Shown here: positions 12,196 to 25,100 of the stretch, one piece after another
Numbering within the stretch: position 1 is the first letter of the stretch
Layout of the letters: each line of letters starts with the position of its first letter
Assembly (NCBI GenBank): GCA_002633005.1
Contig: NMRA01000482.1
Coordinates: forward strand, 43,361 to 107,360
DNA: 64,000 nucleotides
DNA from: Phoronis australis
Taxonomy: Eukaryota; Phoronida; Phoronidae
Reading direction: 5' to 3'
The notes under the pieces: model-generated
The model's input: only the letters and a program-made list of their open reading frames with translations
The model's database searches: none
Told to the model about the DNA's origin: nothing
Made by a program: the position numbers and the translations under genes

Positions 12196-13351
12196 TTAAC
12201 CCTTATCCTGCTAAGCCTCTATTCAGACAACTTTCCCTGTGGGCTGAGCTAAGTAGGTCACCACTGCTGCTGTGCACTGGGCTGTTACCAAGGTCACTCA
12301 GATTAATGACCTAACATTTTTAAATTGGAAATTTGGGTAATGTCAACTTCACATAAAAGTAGTCTGCACAAAAGTTGTTCAGAATTTAATGGAGATTTTT
12401 ACCATATACATATCTTTACCATAGCCTTGGTGTAAATAATTCTATAAACTTTCAAACTGGACACCCTTTGTTTTTATCTGTTTTCGCACATGAGAACATT
12501 ATGGCAGACACTCAAAAACCGTAATAAACATTTTTAAAAGGGAATTCATGGGACTTGCATGTTTAATAAAGCAGATTTATTGTCTGTAACATCACATCTA
12601 CAAACAAGAATGTACAGTATATAACATACCTCAACTTTGCTCGATAACAAATTTATGACTGGTGCAGTCACTTGCTAAAGTCTGTTTTGAAGTTCACCTT
12701 GGTGTGCAAAAACTTGAAACACGGGTGGGGACACAAAGCTATTCTGTGAAAAAGTCACAAAAATATCTAGTTCTGAATGAGGTCCATCATGTTTCAGAGG
12801 CTCTGTGTTATGCGCGAAGGGCGTGAGCCAAGCATCGTCGTAGGCCCGACCCAAGTTCAGCTTCAGGGACCGGTGACTCCTCCAAAATTGCACTGATATC
12901 CGAATCGATGGAATGTGCATTACTTGTGACTGTGGTATTAGTTTCCCAGTCACTGTCACCATCACTTTCGAGTACTAATTCCAGCTCGTTTTCACTATCT
13001 AAGTCCATGAACACGTCCTCAAGAAACTAGTCAACAGTCATCTTACCACGTTTGGCACCAGCCAAGATAAAACTTGCGTAAACTTTCAAATATCTCGCCA
13101 AAAAATCACCACAGCCATATGTTGTAAATCAGAAAAATGTACAGGAAACTATGAACTGTGGAATGCGCATGCTCACATATATAAACAGCGTACGGGGCTT
13201 TCACAACTTCTGAATGAAAAACACCAGTGTCCTGGGGTGAGTACACCCTCCTTGCGCAGTCTAGCCGTAGCTTATAGGCGATTGAGTACACCCGACGCAT
13301 AGAATAATTGGCTTGTCGGCTGACCTCGCCTAGCGCAGGATAAGGGTTTAA
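12196..13351. mobile_element. piggyBac-like element with TTAA ends, internally deleted or decayed
   Basis: The left end is TTAA (12196-12199) followed by CCCTTATCCTGC (12200-12211). The right end is GCAGGATAAGGG (13335-13346), one T, then TTAA (13348-13351). A 12 bp perfect inverted repeat starting CCC and flanked by TTAA is the signature of piggyBac transposons. The ~1.15 kb body is too short for a full transposase (about 1.7 kb of coding sequence). It does hold an acidic minus-strand frame at 12808-13008, described separately. Confidence 0.8.
12665..13008 (-). pseudogene. Acidic N-terminal fragment inside the piggyBac-like element
   Basis: From ATG at 13006-13008 the frame encodes MDLDSENELELVLESDGD and continues acidic to about residue 55, then stops at 12808. 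A second minus frame overlaps its end and stays open to 12675 (it includes DDAWLTPFAHNTEPL). An acidic leader followed by a W-x-P segment is what piggyBac transposases show at their N-terminus. The two frames therefore look like one fragment broken by a frameshift. The catalytic DDD core is absent. This is inferred from context and composition; the sequence match itself is weak. Confidence 0.4.
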
Positions 13352-13970
13352 CACAAATTTCTTTCCTTGTTCAATGTCAACCTAATGTAGCCTCATTCCT
13401 AGCCAGCAGGAAGGCACAGCCGCATAAGCGTAATCTAAAATACAGTAATTTCTTACTATGGTCGGTGTCTATCGATGGCCCTTTAATCCAAATATATTGC
13501 TAGCTATACGTTCTTCATCAGCAGTGATACTGTAAGTAAAATAGGCCAGGAAGTAGCAGGTGTGGCCATTTACTTGTATAATTCACACTGCGCTTTCAGT
13601 GTTTGGGTTTTGTTAAATGGACATTACTAAGCCTGAGCCTTCTGTCAAGAAATGAATTTTGTGTCTCATCTTGTTTGTTACCCGGATTAGAAGGGATGTT
13701 TTGACTTGAGAAATGACAAATCATTAGTGCCCCAGACTAGGTCCATTAAAGCGGAACTTGCGCTCTAATTGCTTATCTCTGTAATTGTTTAATCAAATTA
13801 GTTAGAACACAACATATAACGATGATGTGAATATGAAGTAGGCTGTAAATTGCCAGATGTTTTTAAGAGCGAAAAACGTACGCCATAAATCAATCAACGA
13901 TGTCCTGTAAGTATCATAACTTGGTGTTGAGGAATAACACTGCATGATGCGGGCTATTGTGAGCCTCCAA
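13352..13970. other. Spacer between two DNA transposons
   Basis: No gene or repeat recognised. Confidence 0.5.
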
Positions 13971-16553
13971 GCACACATCACAAATTTTTGTCCGACTGGT
14001 CGGAAATTGGTCGACGACCGGCCGTCGACCGGTCGGCAAATTAGCCGACCGTTCGGCTAAAAATTAGCCGACCGACAGCCGAAAGCAGTGCCGAATCATA
14101 AGGCGACTCCCCCAGCCGACCGTTCAGCCCACCGGCCATCAGCCGACCAGTTGGTCGGCAACTATTTTTATGCTAGAGTAGCAGTTGCGTAATAGGTTGT
14201 CAGGCTGATACCACTATGCATGTCAATGCATATTCGTATTAGCACAGGGTCAAATAAATTAACCTAGTTTACTGTGTGTGTTACATGAGTTCACATCGAT
14301 TGTGTAACACCACTAATTCGATTGCTGAAGGCAAGCGGTAATATCATTGAATTATGGACAGTGCAACAACTTTTGGATAAAAAACGTGAAAAAGTTTTCT
14401 TAATACATTTGATCTTTAATTTGACTCGTGACGTTAACAAGCTGCATTAGATTGGCTGCTTCCCGATCAATACAACGCTGTAGTCATTTTGTAAACACAG
14501 CTATTTTTGACAGTCTTCGCCCACATTTTTTTTTGTGTTAAACCAAACTGCATCTTTTTGCGTTTTTAAAATTCCCCATGGGTCTCCTATCACTTACCCA
14601 TGATGATGGGATAGTGAGTGAGTCGTTACACCGAAGATCTCTCACTCCGGGGTTTCATTTTCATATGATTAACCCTTGCAGTGGCAGACGCGAAGTTCAC
14701 AGTCCAGTATGCCCTAAACCCACGGACTTCGATGGTTCTAACTTCGAAATCATATGGTTACGATTTCCACGAACTTTGACAGTGACATCAAACACGGAAT
14801 AACCACTGCTGAAGCTACAACCAATTCTAGCTTTGCGCATTTCGTTTTTAGTGCATCGGTGACGTTAAAATCTGCGCTAGTTATATGTATCAGTTCTTGG
14901 TTCACGTTGTTCCAAAAGTAAATATTTTCTGTCAACAACACATTGACAAATTATGTAAAATAAAACAATTTTTAATGGGAAGATGTGAATACGTGGAGAA
15001 GAGGTATTTGTCTCTACACAGCATATGTGCGTGAATCTTTGATAAAGCGATTGGGATGTCGAAAAAAATGATAGAAATAAACCAAGGTGCAGAATAATTC
15101 TGTGCTCAGTTGTAAGAAGACCTACAATTTTTTAAAACAGCGCTCAATCTTAAAAAAATTCCAGCATGAGAGTGCTTCATCAGAAATGCCAAGCATACAG
15201 CGTTGTAAGACAGAGGCGATGGCGTTTCCGTATGTCCACACAAGTGCTTTGAGCAGTGTGTACAAATCTGTTCATTTCACTTTTCTACACTCTGACGAAT
15301 TTCGACATCACGGTGTTTTAAAAAAGTCCACTTTTGAGGGCATTTTCAAAATTAATATGCTTGGTTGATGCATTCAGAGAGTCGGTGTCCACATCGTGCA
15401 TCAAATGTACACGTGGGCAGAAAACGTATCTGCGTAAAGAAAGAGTTGTGTTTTCAAAACTTTCAGAGTTGTGTGTTGTCACGACCCTACCGAGGCCAAG
15501 TACAAGGCACGTCTTCAAAATTTAGATAAACTAAGTTTACGGCATACTGATTACAGGGTCACTGACTCGGAGCACCGTCTTAGGCATACGTATATTGTAA
15601 TACCGGTTGAATTGTATGTTATAACAGTGAATAGCACGTACGCGCACAATAAGCCATTCACATTTATATCTGATCACAATTCTCCCCCTGCTTTGAAAAC
15701 AAACAATCGTTAAGATAATTTTCGGAAAGAACTAAAATGATAGGACAAACACTACATACCAAAGTCTAGATTCTGCATTCGAAGACCGCTTTTATGAGAA
15801 AGAAACTCTCAACAGGAGAAGTTTGTAGTGACATGTAAATAAATATAACTTTTATTTGCCCTGAATATGTACAACTATTTACGCAATGTTTACAACATCA
15901 AGATAATTGAATAAACTCTTAAATTTAACTAAACTTTAAACCTTGAATTACTATCTCTCGAAATTATCCGTTGTGTGGTATGAAAACACTTGAGGTCGTA
16001 AAACAGCAAGCATTGTATTCTGATTTTTTGTGCAATTTTACGGCAAATTTTCAAATTGGTTGCGTGTTTTTATGTATAATGTACTGTGTAAAAAGTCTCA
16101 TACTAAGAGACGGAAAATATGCTTCTGCGATATCATTTAACGTTTGATTTTACCACGCCGTCAGTAATTCAACATAAAGTTTACGGTGGTGTTATGTCAC
16201 GCACTTCGTATTTGTAGGTTGATTCGATTTTACCACCTTTCAATAGTTGAACAAAAGTTGATAAACCGATGTCAAGACCGGAGTTGCCAATGGTGAACGA
16301 ACAGCGATCAGTTAAATGTTTGTTTGGCCAAAGTTCACCCGCTAAGTCATAAAATGGTAATTTCCAACTAAGGACACGCTTAATCCGAATTGGTCGTCTA
16401 CGCTTGGCGACCACTTAGCCGACCCAAGTGTCAACCACAGAGGCGACTCAGCAGACGGCTCCTAGCCGACCGTTGTTGGTCGGCTAGACGACTGGTCGAC
16501 GGCCGGTCGTCGACCAATTTCCGACCGGTCGGACAAAAATTCGTGATGTGTGC
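13971..16553. mobile_element. 2.6 kb DNA transposon with ~60 bp terminal inverted repeats and CCGACC-rich subtermini
   Basis: The left end GCACACATCACAAATTTTTG (13971-) is matched by the inverted complement of the right end (to 16553), with 58 of the first 60 bases identical. Just inside, both ends are packed with palindromic GGTCGGCTA/TAGCCGACC units (13984-14160 and 16420-16540). The interior (14160-16400) is AT-rich and holds only scattered frames under 95 codons, with no transposase I can recognise. It is therefore probably a non-autonomous derivative. I could not find a clear target-site duplication, so the superfamily is undetermined. Confidence 0.8.
16181..16414 (-). other. Small open frame inside the transposon's right end, unidentified
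   Basis: A 77-codon frame starting near MVAKRRRPIRIKRVLSWKLP reads from the subterminal repeats inward. It is basic at its N-terminus and has no family resemblance that I recognise. It may be a decayed transposon product or chance. Confidence 0.15.
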
Positions 16554-17608
16554 TGTATGTCATTAGTGCAAATGTCACCTATTTGCAGAATTTTTTGTTT
16601 TCACATTGAAGTTGTCATTGAATACAAAAACTGCATTTTATTTAGCGTATATTATGTGAAAAATAGCATTGTCGTTTTAGTTCCTGCTATACATTAGCAT
16701 AGTTAGGAGCATGCAAATACATTCTTTAAGTTGCTTGTCACAGTGGTTTTAGGTTCAGCCGTCATTGCAATATGGCTACCAGGGTTAATTACAGGCATTT
16801 TATCGAACAAATTTCAATTCAAGCAATGTATAAGAACACCAGGGCATTGCTTTTGAACAGTAAGACAGTACAACTGTAAAGAAAATTGATGATTTTTTCA
16901 CTTCAGGAAATGGTTCATAGGATAATTAAATTTGATCGTCTTTTTATCTTTTTCAATCATTTTTCTGAAATTTATTGCAGCATTTGTGTTTGATTAATGG
17001 TGAGTATGAGCATTGATGATCAATCTATTTTCTGTAACTTGGACTGATGACTTTCGCAGTTAGTTACAATCCATTTTGTTTTGTGCTTTCTTTGTTTAAT
17101 GAAAACCTGACTCAACCATTGGGCACTGGGAAATTACTGACACCTTATGTGTCTTTCAAAGCTTCTATGAGCCCACATTCTGTCAAAGAAATAACTTTTG
17201 GCTAAATACCACCATAACATTGGTCTCAACTTGCCGTACATTAATTTTTGTTTGAACTGTCGTTCATTTTAGCTTGAGACCATGCTCTGTTCACACAATG
17301 CCTCCTTCTGACAGGTCATCTCATTTCAGCCTTGTCTTAAGCAGTAATTGGTTGAAATTGTTCCTTGGTGTAAAATCTTATTAGTTTCAAGCAAAAATAA
17401 TTGCCAAAATTGTTTCGGATATTTCAAAGGCTTCTAATTTCATTGTGTTTTTCATTTCATTGTGTGTCGGTAGCCATGGTAAAGAACTATAACCACGTAT
17501 GATTTCGGTTTAGTTAATATGTTGTGTATGAAAAATGAGAAAGTAAAGTTTCACCTGTCCACCATGTTGAGATCCAAGTTGGTGGGGTTTTGCCTTTCTA
17601 AGATTAAA
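16554..17608. other. AT-rich intergenic spacer upstream of BPNT2
   Basis: No gene or recognisable element seen. Confidence 0.5.
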
Positions 17609-17780
17609 GGTATGTAATGTCTGGGCTAGGGAAGATATGTAATATCTGGGCTAGGGAAGGTATGTAATGTCTGGGCTAGGGAAGGTACGTAATGTCTGGG
17701 CTAGGGAAGGTATGTAATGTCTGGGCTAGGGAAGGTACGTAATGTCTGGGCTAGGGAAGATATCGCCAGGGAAGGTATGT
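17609..17780. repeat. 25 bp minisatellite, six full copies
   Basis: Six head-to-tail copies of a 25 bp unit containing GTAATGTCTGGGCTAGGGAA run from 17609 to 17758, followed by a broken partial copy. Copies differ at one to three positions (tatg/tacg, ggta/gata). It lies about 1.3 kb upstream of the BPNT2 start codon. Confidence 0.95.
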
Positions 17781-19071
17781 AGATCATTTTATGTTGCGAG
17801 CATGGAATCAAAGAAGTAACAAGTCCTCAGTTCTTCCCAAACCTAGAAATTACAGGACTTATGTATCTCAGTTTGGTGAGTGATCAAAATAACTTATTCT
17901 TCAACTGAAGGGGGGTTTATAACCAATTTTCTAAAATGCAGGCTCTCAATTGAGACAGTAAAGGTGAAAGTTGCTTTTAACAAGCGAACAGTTGGTTTTC
18001 ATAGAATGAGTAAAGTTATAGGTAATAAACTAACAAAAATCCAATGTTTATGCCTTGTGTAATTTGACCCAACTTTAGTTGTAGTCTGTATAGGTTTCTT
18101 TTTTCATTCTGTGCAGTTATGCTTGGTATATCTCTATGCTAACAAATTCTTATTTTTAACTGGTCAGCGATGGATTCATTAGGTTTGGGATAGCAATAAA
18201 ATTTTTCTCTAATATATGTTTCTGCTTCTGTTTTTTTTTGTTTATTTATTCAAGTACACTGTACCTAAATGCAGCCAAAAATTCATTGATGTCAAGGATT
18301 GTTAGTATTGTGCTTCGGATATCTTTGTAAAGCTATCATAACTTCACCATCAGTAAAAAGTGAACTGTTGATTTAGACTACTCAGTCTTAAGCAAGGACT
18401 CGTATTTTATTCCGTGATCAATTTGGGTTGTGTTTTCTGGGCTCTTGCGTGAGACCAAGTTCAACTAGATGTCTTGTCATCACAGGTCATTTTACGCACT
18501 GACCGAGGTCTATGGCACTAATGAGCTGTCATTAAGCTCAGAAATCGCATCTCATCTGAGTGAGGAACAAATAGACACCACTTTTATTGCAAGAAATAAA
18601 AATCTGTTTGTTTTTGGACTGAACATAATCTTTGCATTGTGCACTTTTTACATGCATTAGACAGTCACTGTGATGATAGGTTAACTTTAACGTGCTGTTA
18701 ACTATAGCATCGGCAAAAGCGTTACAATCCGGTCTATACTCATGTTAGCGACATGTAACGTTTTTGTGCTGTAAATGCTGGGATTGGTGCGATAGTGTGC
18801 TGACCTCAATGCCAAGCCGTCTGGTTAAAATGCCACCTATTAGCCAGAATAATAATTTCATCACTAGCCAAGCTGAAGTCCATGAGAGACGGATGCAACG
18901 TCGCTAACTCTAGTAAGTTTTATTTCAAATTCCAGTTTTAGATTCAAATTCTGTTTGCCTTTTCTTTAACGGTAAGCAATTATTTTGTGTTCACAGGGCC
19001 ATCTGAGTCGGACAAATACTTGTTTGACTGCACTTTGTCCTCGCTGCCTCTCGACCAGTATACCTAAAGTG
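17781..19071 (+). other. Upstream region of BPNT2, possible 5' UTR intron
   Basis: An acceptor-like TTTTGTGTTCACAG ends at 18997, about 75 bp before the BPNT2 start codon. The start codon may therefore lie in the second exon of the transcript, with a non-coding first exon upstream. I cannot locate that exon or the promoter. Confidence 0.3.
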
Positions 19072-19193
19072 ATGGGCCCTAACATCAAACTGAACCCGCT
19101 CGGTGTGCTGTTGGTCGTTGTTGCCTTGATTGGCTCATTGATCTATCTCTTTGGTCTTCCCACGTCTTGGTTCGCTCCACCTCCAGAAATAAG
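19072..19193 (+). CDS. BPNT2: BPNT2 exon 1: signal anchor
   Basis: Encodes residues 1-40 and two bases of codon 41. It carries the membrane anchor LLVVVALIGSLIYLFG. The donor is AAG|GTTTGC, phase 2. The open frame continues upstream, but family length favours this ATG. Confidence 0.92.
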
Positions 19194-22100
19194 GTTTGCA
19201 TTACGCAGATGTTCCTTCTGACAAACGTTTAGTCAGTCAGTAACTGTGAGCTGCGAAATAACAATGTTGCTTGATATTTGTGAGTGTCAAAACTATTTTA
19301 CATGTCATTTGTGCTTAGTGTGCCAAAGAAGTTTCTTCACTTTTGATTTCTACTATATGTGTTCCGTTTTACCATTAAAGCCGTAACAGTGTTAGCGCAT
19401 AACATGCGGAGTCCCTGCAATTTGGGAATTTTCAACTATTTAGCTGAGCTATTATTTTTAAAATTCATTGTAAGATGTTTCTTGGTTTTTAAACATTCAT
19501 GGTGACATCACAGAAAACTTGGAGAGGTATATCATGATTTTATATTTGTGTTTCAGGGAGGTGTGAGTTAACTTCACAGGTGTCAGATGTCGCAAAATAA
19601 TCTTTCATGCGAATTTTTCACATTTTGTGACTTGTTTTAATTTTTAAGTTGTGTGTGATGGTGGTTTATCCGTATTCGCATCAATAATCATGTTTCATTG
19701 TCACTATGCTTTTAGTAGGGCGGTCCCGGATTGCGCGGTGATAGAACTCTCCTTTGTTCCAGAGATAAGAAACCATGTGACCTCATTTTGGAAATCAGGC
19801 ACGTTTTCGTGTCTCATTTGTGTTGGGATCATGCATCAACAAGTATTAGTCCAGTTTATCAAACTTTCTCTTGTCGGAATTGCAGTCCACAGCACAGCAG
19901 TAATATTTTGTTGGCATTGGAAGCATGAACAAAGCAATGCAACTGCGAAAAACTTGTAAAGAATCATACAACAACAAATAACATGTGAATGTCCAATGAA
20001 ATGAAAACGAGGTAGGAAATGTGCCTGACAGATGTTTACGGCATTGTGGTTAAATACAGCAAGATCCCAGTGTCGCTTTGTCAAAATCTTTTGACAATCT
20101 CTTGGGTAAAAACTGACTGAACGAATGAGTGATTGACATATGATTGAAAGCCCAAACACCGCCTCCTTCAATGGATTAGCAGATGTAATCATATAATGAA
20201 ACAGTTATTGACTTTGGCACATTGTCATTTATTTTGTTTTCAGGGACAAAATATGATAGTGATGTAGGCTCCACCTTGGTCATTTTCACAATTGTGGGGT
20301 CTGAAAACCAGCGTAATGACCTCAGAGAAAGTCAATAGCTGTGTAGTATCAATGGCACATCTAGGCTTGACAAAAGACCCTGTTATCACAGCCATTTGTG
20401 GTGTATGCTCTGCACTGTCGCCCATCGTGGTGCTGTGTGTCCTGGACCTATCCATGGCTTCTAGTTACATCTTCGTTCAATGTACTAACTTGACATGGAA
20501 CAATTTGACATCTGAATCAAGAATTTGATTGTTCAAAACTGGTTTCTTTTCTCAGCATGCAACCACAGCATTGTGTGCACACGAATGTACTCATTTACCT
20601 AGTACTTTAAATTGCCACTTTGGGCATTATGTGGATACTGCCTTTGTTTCATTTGTCCTAAGTGTTTACCTTTGTGAAGTTTTAATAATGGGAAACTGTG
20701 TGTGTTTTAATAAATGTTTATCGTTTTACAGTATGAAGCAGCTGCTGGCTGTGGGTATCTACTTAGCGCAGAAAGGGGGAGTGGAGGTGATCGCGGTGCA
20801 TAACGCTAAGACGGAAAATGTGCAGTCTAAAGGGATGACAGATGTTGGAAAGAAAGACTTGAGGACTGAGGGTGATTTGAAGTCGCACACAGCCATTGTA
20901 CATGGATTCAAGGAAGCATTCCCTAACTTATTAGTATGTAATGTGTAGTTGAACGCTGTGCAAAGCTTTCCTAATACGATTTAAAAATCTTGTGGTTAAA
21001 TATACCTTAGTGTCGCAAATTAGCACACAGTCACTTATTTTTCGAACTACAACATTTTTTGGCCAGGCAGTTATTCCAGATCGGTGCTGTTTAAAACCCG
21101 GCATTTACGTATTTGCCCTAATAAGCACAAAATTTGCTTCTGGAAGGGGGCGCTTATTATAGCCCAAAAGTGGTTGAAACCCGGTCTCCGAAACAGGTGA
21201 AATTGTTAGCTAGAATTCTTCAAATTTACGCTCTGTGACGCATCTGTAACCTATGACAGGGTTTCTACAAAATTGCAGTGCATTGCTATCAAACTTTGTT
21301 CTTAAATTACAAGCATTTTTCTGAAAATCTCAGTGCGAAAACTCGCCAACTGATGCATCGCTGCCTCGCGATCACCGATAGGTCAACTTGAATTCTCGAG
21401 TAAAAATATAGTTTCGACTCAACAAAGTACCTGAAGTTCTTCTTGTAAGTTTTCAAAATAGCGTCCCTAAGATTGTTAAGTTCCTGTGGAGTCAGGATTA
21501 ACTGCATAATTATTAAGTTCAAATCTGCGCTAGATCGTACTCTGCAACACGAGAAAAATCTCTGGAGGAACATACGTGTTGTTGTCACATGACAGAAGTT
21601 CCTCTGCGTATTGTCAGTGAGCGAGAGCGTGTGTGCCATCAGAGTTCATTTGCCACAGTAAGCATGATGTACCGATCTAGGTGTGCATTGTTACTAAGCA
21701 AATTAACGCAAGCAGTAAAGCAGAACATTATTTAGCACTAACTTGTTGATCTCATCTGCTAAAAAACACTCTAGAATTGCCTTGGTAAGGCCGATGTCAT
21801 TGAGTCGCCAGGTGACTGGATGTGTGACAGTCTAACAGTTATTTTTGCGGAGATTCGGGGGCTGTAAGGGTCGGAATTGTTCACTATCAGTGGGTCATTT
21901 TGACTTTAAAAACACCAATTACGACTAATTTAATAATCCCCCCTTAAAAATAACGCAATCATTTTTTATGGTATTTGAAACTTTCAGAAATAAGTGCCTG
22001 TATTTATTTCTTGTCGATGCTATGCTACCTGTTTAATGAACAGACATATCCCGAAAACTTATCTTTGATGACAGGTGCTTGAATGTAGCGCGCGCTTCCT

Positions 22101-25100
22101 GGCCACGTGCTTTTAACAAAGGTCAAGTTTTTATTAGTCTTCGATTCGTGGTTTTCACATGTACAAAGAAATTTGGATTCCTGTTGAGGGAGAAGACCTG
22201 TACGGGAAAGATACAATGCAATCCCTTGGACAAGTTTGCTGTGACTGTTCTGAAAGGCCAGACCATAATAGGACACGTCCCTCGCAAGTTCAGCAAAACT
22301 TGTTATTGATATATTGAAGACGTTGCTGTAGAATTTTAGAACTGTGGATAAGGCATTTTTTGCATGTACAAAGTGTTCATGGGCTGGGCACTTATTTTAG
22401 CAAATTCTGAAAATGGGTAAGGGGGCGCTTATAGGAGCATGAGCGCTTATTAGGCAATACGGTAAGCCATGAATTACAAACTCTGGCGGTTTTTTGAAAC
22501 TTGCATTTCTTTAACAATGGTGTTTTTACTGATTTTAACATAGAGCATATTTGAGACGGACACTTATTAAAGAACAAGTGCTACAGTAATGCTTCAATCT
22601 TCAAAATTTTAAACCCTTAAAGAAGTGTGTCACCAAAAACTACGCATTTTGCATTCAGTTAAATTCAGTTTCATTCAATAACGGCACATTCAGTTGTTTT
22701 ATCTCACCCTAGTGGCAGAATTAGCCTGTGACGTTGATGGATCGTGACTGTGTACCACGTAGTTTATGTTTGACATTTGTTGAGAGAGTTTATCCCTTGA
22801 CTGTATCATTCTGCACCAGTGAAAAATCAATGCAAGGTGCAAAATCGCTGTGCAAACACTGAATTTTCAATTTAAACTAATTACTAAAACAAACTTGAAA
22901 TTACCAACCATTGTTCAGATATTGCCAAGTCATTCTGTTCCTGATAGCTGCGGAAATTATGCGCTTGTTGGCGATAAGTCACTAGCCACAATAAAAGACT
23001 TTTCCTTGTAGTACAGAAAAGAGGACGTCAATGTCCAAGCTGAAGTATGCAACTGGTGGCCAAATGAGAAAAAGTCAGGAAACGTGACTTTTGTTGGGAA
23101 CCTGGTAAAACTGTTTTCTTGTTGGCCTCAAATATTTTTACTAGATATCTCCCATGAAATTAAGGATTAACTGAGTCAAGAGTGAGAAAGTAACCAGCTT
23201 GCCAATCAGCACGTTTGGCAGTGAAAGAGTTAAAACGAAACCAACTTCCAGTTTCTTTGGGTCTCCGAAAGCACGCACAATCTTCCCTCCACTGTGAAAT
23301 GTGATGGTTTTCATTCTACTGCAGGTGTCTAACTGCAAGTATCACTTTGTTTTAGGTTGTCTCAGAAGAGCACACTAAACTAGAGCATAATCCCAACCTA
23401 GACCAGAGAATGCTCAATCTGGCAGCGGTGTTGGACGGTACCACTGATCAGAGCATACCTGTCAGTGAATTGGCCGTCTGGGTGGACCCACTGGATGCCA
23501 CTCAGGAATACACAGGTATCAGAACTTCCCAAAAAGAACGGTTATTTATGTTTGCTAAATGAGAAATAGGTATGGACAAATAAAATTCTCAACAGTGAGA
23601 TTAAACCATTAAAAGGGCATGTTTAATTAAAAACTATAATCTACTAATTGCATGCAGTCAAACTGACTCTTCATATTCAGTTCCAAACAGTAGACCCTTT
23701 TAATGACTGATCACTTTTACATACTTTGGAAACAGTTTTGTGTGAATAATAATTATTTACTTTATAGTTGATACAGTTACCAAAAATTCATTCATGTTTT
23801 CAAAAGTTATACTTAGGAGTTTATTCTGTTTTATTCGACATTTTCGAACGGTTGTTTTCCTAACATCTGCCCATGGACTTATTTTCAGAAATTGCCGGTA
23901 ATGCCATCTATTGTGATGTGGATTCAAATTTTAGCTTGGTTATGATGTTGGTTGGTGCAGCTGTACTGGTCAGTGAATATTGACCATCTGAGTGAGCCCA
24001 ATGCACATCTGTCTGGAATACACAGTAAGCGCCATCTGTTGATGTGGGACGTAATTCAAGAAGATGGCCTTCAAAACATCTCAGGCTGTGATCTGTATGG
24101 GAAATAGTCATGTTCACAGCTCAACTCCTCCATGGGGTTACTCAATGGTATTTCATGACCTAGGGCTTTTTGTTGGTTCAAGGCTCAATCATTTTTATTG
24201 CAGAGAAGGACAAGACTCTGCTCACCTATGTGACAGTCATGATATGTGTGGTGCACAAAGGAAAGCCCATTATGGGTATCATTCATCAGCCATTTGCCTC
24301 TGAGGATGCCTCTAACAAAACGTGTAAGCAAAAGAACTTTTGAACTGTATGCGGGTGCATCATTTTTCCCTCAGTTGTAAGTTTTCTGTAAAGCTTCTTA
24401 GAACCAGTACTATTCCTCGTGTGGTGTCCTAGCTGATGATGTGTAGTTGCCTAAGTAACCAACTCAAATTATTATGACTGAGGTGTTGATAGTGAGTGGA
24501 ACTTAAGTTTTGGAATTTCATGTACAACATTTGTCATTTTTCAAATGCATTGTGGGGCTTGTGGAATGCAATTTACGTTACAGGAGGTGAGATTTGACTT
24601 CAGCGTGTGCATTTTTTGGTGCATTTTGAAGCTCGTTTTCAATCTTTTATTTTTCTAATGGTTGATTTGTGGTACTCGTACCAAAAAGTATTTTAAAGTG
24701 GACCCTTGCTTTCAGTTCTGTAATATTCAAGTGACAAGTGTTCTGTCATTGGGTTCTCGTCTTCGAGTTATCTGTGACGTCACTAGAAGCATACAAGCTG
24801 TAGATGAACTTCCCTTAATTGTTTAGTTGGTTCAAACAAACAATGATGAAGAGACAGTCACGTGTTTCACGCCAAGCTGTTTTCAGCCCTCAAGGGGGCA
24901 GTACTGGTTCTGTCATATCTTGACCCAGTAAATGAGAAGAGCAATGGACACTTCATTACATTTAGTGCCCATATTTGTCCGGATGTCGTGTTTTTCATCC
25001 GAGCTCAGTTTGGCGTACTGTTGTAAATTACAAGAGATCTTCCTAATAATATAGATGAGCACATCTAATAATGTAAATTTAATGATCAGGAGATGATGGA

